Assembly: GCA_003971905.1 (NCBI GenBank)
Contig: RSEE01000024.1
Location: 496,001-560,000 of the forward strand
Reading direction: 5' to 3'
Source: Moniliella sp. 'wahieum'
Lineage: Eukaryota > Basidiomycota > Moniliellomycetes > Moniliellales > Moniliellaceae
DNA length: 64,000 nt
Shown here: positions 59,159-64,000 of the stretch, in pieces
How positions within the stretch are numbered: position 1 is the stretch's first letter
Layout: the number at the start of each line of letters is the position of its first letter
Position numbers and translations under genes: made by a program
The notes under the pieces: model-generated
What the model was told of the DNA's origin: nothing
What the model saw: only the letters and a program-made list of their open reading frames with translations
The model's database searches: none

Positions 59159-60323
59159 TTAGAGTCCCGAAAGGAATATGCGCAGGTCCCGATCGTCTTT
59201 ATCTTGAGATTGGCCAAGCCAGGAGCGGGAAGGACCGAGCGCATTAAGGGCGTACTCGACGCGGCCGCGGTGAACCACGTCCGGGTCCAGCTGGTCAACC
59301 CGACCCCCCAACACGTAATCAAATTCCTCCTCGTCCCTGTCTTCTTGTACCGCGGACGGGGAAGAGAACAGAGCCCATAACCGGGCCCAGAGAGACTTGC
59401 TCCCTTCCCTCTGGATGTCATCGATTCCACTCAACTTGGCCAGGCCAGCTGCTCCAGTGGAACGACCAACTTTGAGTGCAGCCGATGAAAGGTCCAGGCA
59501 CTCTCGAACCCCATCTTGGCCCGGGAGAGCAGCTGGGCGCGACGCTTTTGGTCTACCTCCTTGAGCAAGGGAGAAAGGTCCGCTCGCGTAAACAACACCA
59601 GCAGAGAGGGGGGAGGCGACTTGATTGCCGTCTCATCGCGCAGCCGCTGGGTCGCCAGCGCTGCCAACGTCGCATGCAGAAAGCTGTCACAAGGTCAGAA
59701 AAGTAAACTTGGGGAGTTGGGGGGGGGGGGGGGGGGGGGGCGTACTCTACACTATCAGCCAAGGGTGACCCAGATGCTGGAGCAGTAGTGGCGTTAGCAC
59801 CCGAGCGGCGGTGGTAGCGTCGACACAGAAGATGAGTGCCTCGGTCTGAGGGAGGAGGTCGTGTGCACGGCGGCGCAAGCGTGGATGTCCAGGGGTATCG
59901 ATCAAGCGCACAGCTGTGGAGCGGGGAACCTTTTCAGAAAGGGCCTCGGGAGTTCCCAGCACAGTCCACCCAGTGGTGTCCACTTGGGAGGTGTGGGTGT
60001 TGGCTACACACCGTACACCAGCGAGGAGAAGAGCGCAGTCTTCCCGTGTCAGAGGGGCCGACGAGAAGAGCAGTGAGTGGGCCAGGCTTGCGAGCGGGCT
60101 CGGCTGGGGATGGAGGCGGGCGGAGCGGGATGAAGCTGACAGCCAGTACGAAGAACAGGACAAGGAGGCCGACGGCGAGTGCGTCTACGATCGTAGACGG
60201 GGCAGCGGTGGCCAGGAAGGGCAGCCGCGCCTGGTGGGCCGATACAAGGCGTACAACCTCGGCCCGGGGGGCATCAAGGGCAGCAGGCCAGGCGAGGGCC
60301 AAGGTGGGCTTGGGGGTGGGCAT
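59159..60323 (-). CDS. SRP102: Signal recognition particle receptor beta subunit, frameshifted
   Basis: ER-membrane small GTPase that anchors SRP receptor alpha. Exons 59746-60323 and 59159-59683; the 62-bp intron (gtacgc...cag) contains a run of 22 C. The N-terminus has one TM helix (TIVDALAVGLLVLFFVLAVS), as expected. The P-loop LLVGPSDTGK is present, but GGAAGACT has two G before AAG where GKTALF needs three, so the frame breaks at 60075-60085. Switch region TSQVDTTGW, the G3 motif VRLIDTPGHPRLR, EALIFCVDAT and the G4-like LLVLFTRAD follow across frame changes. Downstream the natural frame reads GRSTGAAGLAKLSGIDDI and ends DLRIFLSGL. About 367 residues. Assignment is supported by TM plus GTPase order. 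Confidence 0.87.
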
Positions 60324-60863
60324 GAACGGGTGGTGGAGCAGACGGGTTGTCTCGTGTTGCCGAGTGGCCAGCGTCGGCGAGTCGGGGCGGGGCTGGTTTA
60401 GCGTTTGTTCAGCTGCACGGCTGAACGTTCAGTTGGACGGGTACGCTTTAAGCTTTAAGCTTTGTGCGCCTCAGCCGGACAGCGCCCAATAAGCGCATCG
60501 GTGCATCAGCACACAGGAAGCGAGGGTATCACCACACACAGTGGCCCTGTGCGGGCCAGAACGGTGCAACGTAAGGCCATTGTATACCTCCGTGTACTTG
60601 CAATGTCACATGTCTGCTTCTCTTGTGCTTGGTGTTATGCGTCACTCCCTGGCCGGTGCGTCGGTGGGGCACCGGCGATCAGATCAGGCCTGCCTCAGGT
60701 TGATCAGCATCATCGCTGTCCAGCCTCAGCGCGGAGGCTCAGCGCTCAGGCTGAGCCGACCCCACCCATCAACTGTCCACTGTCCACCGTCCACCGTCCA
60801 TCTGAACTTCTCTGCGAACCATCCATTTCTACTGGGGTATAGGCAATCGAAGGTCTGCCGCGC
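60324..60863. other. Intergenic, SRP102 promoter and PHO85 3' flank
   Basis: Contains AAGCTTTAAGCTTTAAGCTT-like words (60448-60462) and an inverted cluster of GCTCAGC/GCTGAGC words (60722-60758), then CCACTGTCCACCGTCCACCG tandem words (60776-60800). No gene seen. Confidence 0.5.
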
Positions 60864-61947
60864 CTAGCTACACTGCCCGCGCGGCGGCTGCCACTCGTGT
60901 CGTGGCCGGCTGCTTGCAGGCACAGGTGCGACCGCATCCGAAGTGGTAAAGTACGGGTGGCGCAGCGCCTCCTCCGCGCTCAACCGCTGGGCTGGATCAA
61001 ACTTCAATAGCTTTTCCAGCAGATCAATGGCCAGTGGATGGGCCTTGCGGAAAATCTGAGTAAAGGGCACGGGAGCATGTCTGGTAAAGTTTCGAAGCGA
61101 GCTCTGGATCTCGGGCTAACATCATTCGCATATGGTTAGTAACGCAAATACCGGGGACGGGAAGCAAAGATGGGAAACCGTACCGAGTCGTGAATCATTC
61201 TCCGGATCGTCGTCTCGTCCGGGGTGCCGAGGATATTGAAAATGTGCTGCAGCTGGTCGTTGTTGTCCCGGCCTTGGAAGAGCGGGTAGCCCGTGATCAT
61301 TTCGGCAAAGATGCAACCAGCCGACCAAATGTCAATCGAGGTGGAGTACGTGCGCGATCCGAGAAGGACATCGGGCGCACGGTACCAAAGAGTGACCACC
61401 TCGTTGCTAAACGTGTTGACTGGGATGCCAAATGCGCGAGCCAGGCCAAAGTCGGCCAACTTGAGCTGGCCCGCCTTGTTGATCAGCAAGTTTTGCGGTT
61501 TGAGGTCCCGGTGCAACACCCGGTTTTCGTGACAGAACGCAGTGCCGCGCAGGAGCTGGAACATAAAGTTGCGCACAACGGTGGGGTCGAGTGCGCCATG
61601 ATCTCCATGCTGATCCATGTATTTTTCAGATCAAGATCCATGTACTCAAACACGAGCATCAGCTTGGTCTCGGTATGGATGACATCGTAGAGGCGCAAAA
61701 TGTTGGGATGACGCAGCTCCTTCATCAGGCTGATCTCGCGGATGGCAGTGGAGGGTGTGCCTTCTTCCGCATCGAGATGGATCTCCTTGAGCGCCACAAT
61801 TTCCCCCGTCCGGCGGGAGCGGCCCTTGTACACGGTCGCATACGTGCCCTCGCCCAGCTTCTCCAACTCTGGAACGGATCAGCAAACGGAAAGAGGCGAA
61901 GCGTGGGGCGATGAGAGAAGCAGTGGGGACGTACGGGTGTAGTTCAT
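60864..61947 (-). CDS. PHO85: Cyclin-dependent kinase, PHO85/CDK5 type, one homopolymer frameshift
   Basis: Cyclin-dependent kinase for phosphate, glycogen and cell-cycle control. Exons 61935-61947 (MNYT and one base), 61184-61868 and 60864-61115; introns have gtacgt...cag and gtacgg...tag ends. Motifs: [20 protein letters not shown] (glycine loop), VALKEIHL, the cyclin-binding helix [80 protein letters not shown] plus the GxPVNTFS segment points to PHO85 rather than CDC28. The frame breaks near 61625: CTGAAAAATACATGG has five A where DLKKYMDQHG needs six. With that base the total is 317 codons (316 residues), the family size. Confidence 0.94.
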
Positions 61948-62226
61948 GGGTCAGATGGTGGGGGCCAAGAACAAGGAAGTGGCGCGAGCCAGCCAGCGCC
62001 AGAGCCAGCCACTCGCAACGTGGAAATGGCGCGGGGCAGAGCCGATTACATAACCATTGTCTATGACCCCTTGCCTAGCATGCCTTCGGTTTGTCTATGC
62101 AAAACACCGCACGTGCGCAGGGTGACCTCACCGGTGAGCGGTGGCAATGGGAGCATCATCGGTCAACGAAGGGTAGGTCGGTATTGGCGGGGACCGAAGG
62201 GACAGAGGGCATGCCCCCCATTGCAG
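61948..62226. other. PHO85 promoter
   Basis: Upstream of PHO85 and downstream of the next minus-strand gene. Nothing distinctive seen. Confidence 0.4.
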
Positions 62227-63759
62227 TTAGGGGAAAGACGGCTGGCCTGGCAGAAATGCATACTGTGGGCCTATGACTTGGGGCAATTGGTAGTGGTGCG
62301 GAACCATAAATTCTTCCTCCATATCCTCATTCCGTCCTTCAGGGAAGAGAGCGGGGGGTTCGGCGATGGGTTGAAGACTAATTGAGGCAGAAAAGAGCCT
62401 CGCCAGGGGATTGGAATGGAGCAGGGGTTGGGCACCAGGCCATGGGTCTTGTGGAATATGCTGGAGAATCCCTCCACCTCCCCCGATAGGAGCATCTGCT
62501 GGCACCAGGTTTGGAGGTGTGAAGGCAGGAGGAACGGTGTGCTCACTTATAATTGACGTAACGACGAAGGAGCAACGTGGGCTGAAAGAACATCTGGTCA
62601 AAAACCAACTCTGCATCGAGGACTCGAAAGGACCCTGCAGATCCCCCCCATATCATCCTAGTGTGGGACCACATGTCAGAAGCGACATTCCACTCAACCG
62701 CATCCTGATTGGTAGAAACAGATGGGGGGGCATCGTGCGTGAGAAAAACAGGCTGGGGCTTATCCTGTGGGATAGGCAGATCTTTCTCCAAACGCAAGCT
62801 GGCGAGGACAGTACTCTCAATATCTTCTTGGTCAGGCGGCATGATCTCTGATGGACCGCGCTCAAAGAGCGAGAGCTTCATACCCCGACCAAAACCACCG
62901 CTATGGTCAGGCGTGGAACCCACTGTCTGGCATTCATGCTCCTGCTTCGCTGTCCAGGTTGATCCCGACACGGTGGACGAGGCAGGAGGGCGATTGGCCT
63001 AACGAGACAAATGCCAGGAAGGTGCGTTGAGTGGATCGTCAACTGCATGGCACGATCAGTGAGGGCTAGTGCGGCTAACCAAATGCAACCATCAAGAAAA
63101 AGAGAGGGTTGCACGAACCTTTGTCCCCCGACAGGCACGGCCAATCTGAGCCCGGAGCACGCCTTGGAAACGTGGCTTGTCTTCACCAGACCCAGGGCGG
63201 GGCGGCGCAGGAGGGTCCGCCTGGGGAGGGATGCACTCCCCCGTATTCAGGACGCAGGCTACTGAGATTCAGGCCAGTACCAATGGGTACGCGTCTCATA
63301 GCCGATTCTTGCGTCGACCGCATCGGATGCTCCCGTGCGCCTAAGCATGTGCATGCTCAATACGGGCACTTTGGTATTGGAGGCAACTAGTAGTAGATGG
63401 GCTTGTGCGACTGTGGTGGGGGAGACGGCTGGGCTGCTGCGGCGGGAAAAGGCATACCAGGCGTCGAGGAATTATGTTTGTGAGGGGCATCGCGCATCCC
63501 CTCTGGGCCCAACTGGAGGGGGGCGGAGGAAGACATGACGAGGGAAGTGACAGCAGCAGTAGCAGCCAGCAGATACCAGCCGCCTTGTCAGGCCTTGCTT
63601 GCCCGCACCCGTCCGTAGAACAACAGAAGAGAACAACAAGCTAGTACCTTTGACGTTTATAACAACCCAGCGCTCGCCTGTCCTGTTAAGATCCACGCTC
63701 CATGTGCTCATGTACGCAGTATTCCCGTGCAAGTTCTTCGCCACGCCTTCCATTTCCAT
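62227..63759 (-). CDS. Unrecognised protein gene, multi-exon or frameshifted
   Basis: Start MEMEGVAKNLHGNTAYMSTW at 63759, followed by SVDLNRTGERWVVINVK and a likely donor (gtacta) near 63648. Downstream on the same strand two coding-like blocks appear. One at 62550-62960 has STPDHSGGFGRGMKLSLFER, DQEDIESTVLASLRLEKDLP and WNVASDMWSHTRMIWGGSAG. The other at 62227-62530 has PNLVPADAPIGGGGGILQHI and PEGRNEDMEEEFMVPHHYQL. A donor-like gtgagc near 62545 may separate them, or a one-base slip. I do not recognise the family and could not fix the middle exons (63000-63640). The acidic, low-complexity C-terminus suggests a soluble protein. No TM or signal peptide is seen. Confidence 0.5.
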
Positions 63760-64000
63760 ATCGATTGGTTAAGGGGTTACCGGTTACCGGTAATCGATAA
63801 TCACCGGTTTTAGGCCAGCCAGCCAACGCGGGGTAAATATGCCATGTGTTCTTCTCCCCACCTCCTTTCTCCGTCTCGCTGTCTTTCTCCGCATCTTCGG
63901 CAGAGCAGCCCGCACAGCTGTGTGACCGTCACCGTCGCCAGTCATATATCACCACTGATTAATGATAGTGGGCCCGGCCATGTCTTGAAGTAGCCCCTGC
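63760..64000. other. Right end, upstream of the unrecognised gene
   Basis: Contains GGTTACCGGTTACCGGTAAT (63777-63796), a heptad array like those in other promoters, and TAATCGATAATC. No gene seen. Confidence 0.5.

Overview
The window looks like nuclear DNA of an intron-poor, GC-rich basidiomycete fungus, probably a yeast-like or dimorphic one. The genes are eukaryotic and fungal: actin, polyubiquitin, RPC19, PHO85, SHO1, KRE6/SKN1 and a GPI-anchored chitin deacetylase. Introns are few and short (about 50-130 bp, gtacgt/gtatgt donors), several long genes have none or one, and there are four nuclear tRNA genes, three with small anticodon-loop introns. Within Basidiomycota, low intron density hints at an Ustilaginomycotina-like lineage, but this is inference.

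Layout. 1-6030: a SYLF-domain protein (+), then actin, RPC19 and UDP-glucose dehydrogenase on the minus strand. 6030-9430: gene-free, with a degenerate solo LTR carrying a nested LINE tail. 9430-13750: a TBC Rab-GAP and 6-phosphogluconolactonase (+). 14231-14323: tRNA-Ser, then at 14511-19206 a complete, recent LTR element (TG...CA LTRs of 353/351 bp, 5-bp target duplication) encoding one long tandem-repeat protein and no recognisable polymerase or integrase. 20469-31530 (+): RCE1 CAAX protease, vacuolar-type alpha-mannosidase, a uridine phosphorylase-like enzyme and SHO1. 32495-34753 (-): KRE6/SKN1. 37193-38491 (-): tRNA-Lys and a four-unit polyubiquitin. 39109-45560 (+): gamma-COP and a glycerol-3-phosphate acyltransferase. 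46427-50000 (-): a LINE with CCHC, RT and a C-terminal zinc motif, directly downstream of tRNA-Thr. 51304-51387: tRNA-Glu. 52223-53707 (-): chitin deacetylase. 56343-57199: a clean solo LTR. 57623-58976 (+): RNase H2 subunit A. 59159-63759 (-): SRP receptor beta, PHO85 kinase and one unrecognised gene.

Working together: UDP-glucose dehydrogenase, KRE6/SKN1, chitin deacetylase and SHO1 bear on cell-wall and capsule polysaccharide and stress sensing. Gamma-COP, SRP receptor beta, the TBC GAP and RCE1 belong to membrane traffic and protein maturation. They are not clustered as an operon would be and are probably independent transcription units.

A key caveat: most conserved genes here are broken by one or more 1-2 base indels, very often in C, G, A or T homopolymers, although the protein reads on in another frame. 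Actin, polyubiquitin, gamma-COP, mannosidase, PHO85 and others are affected; RPC19, 6PGL, SHO1 and chitin deacetylase are intact. Base-calling or assembly error is the simplest explanation. CDS spans below therefore give gene extents, with the breaks described.
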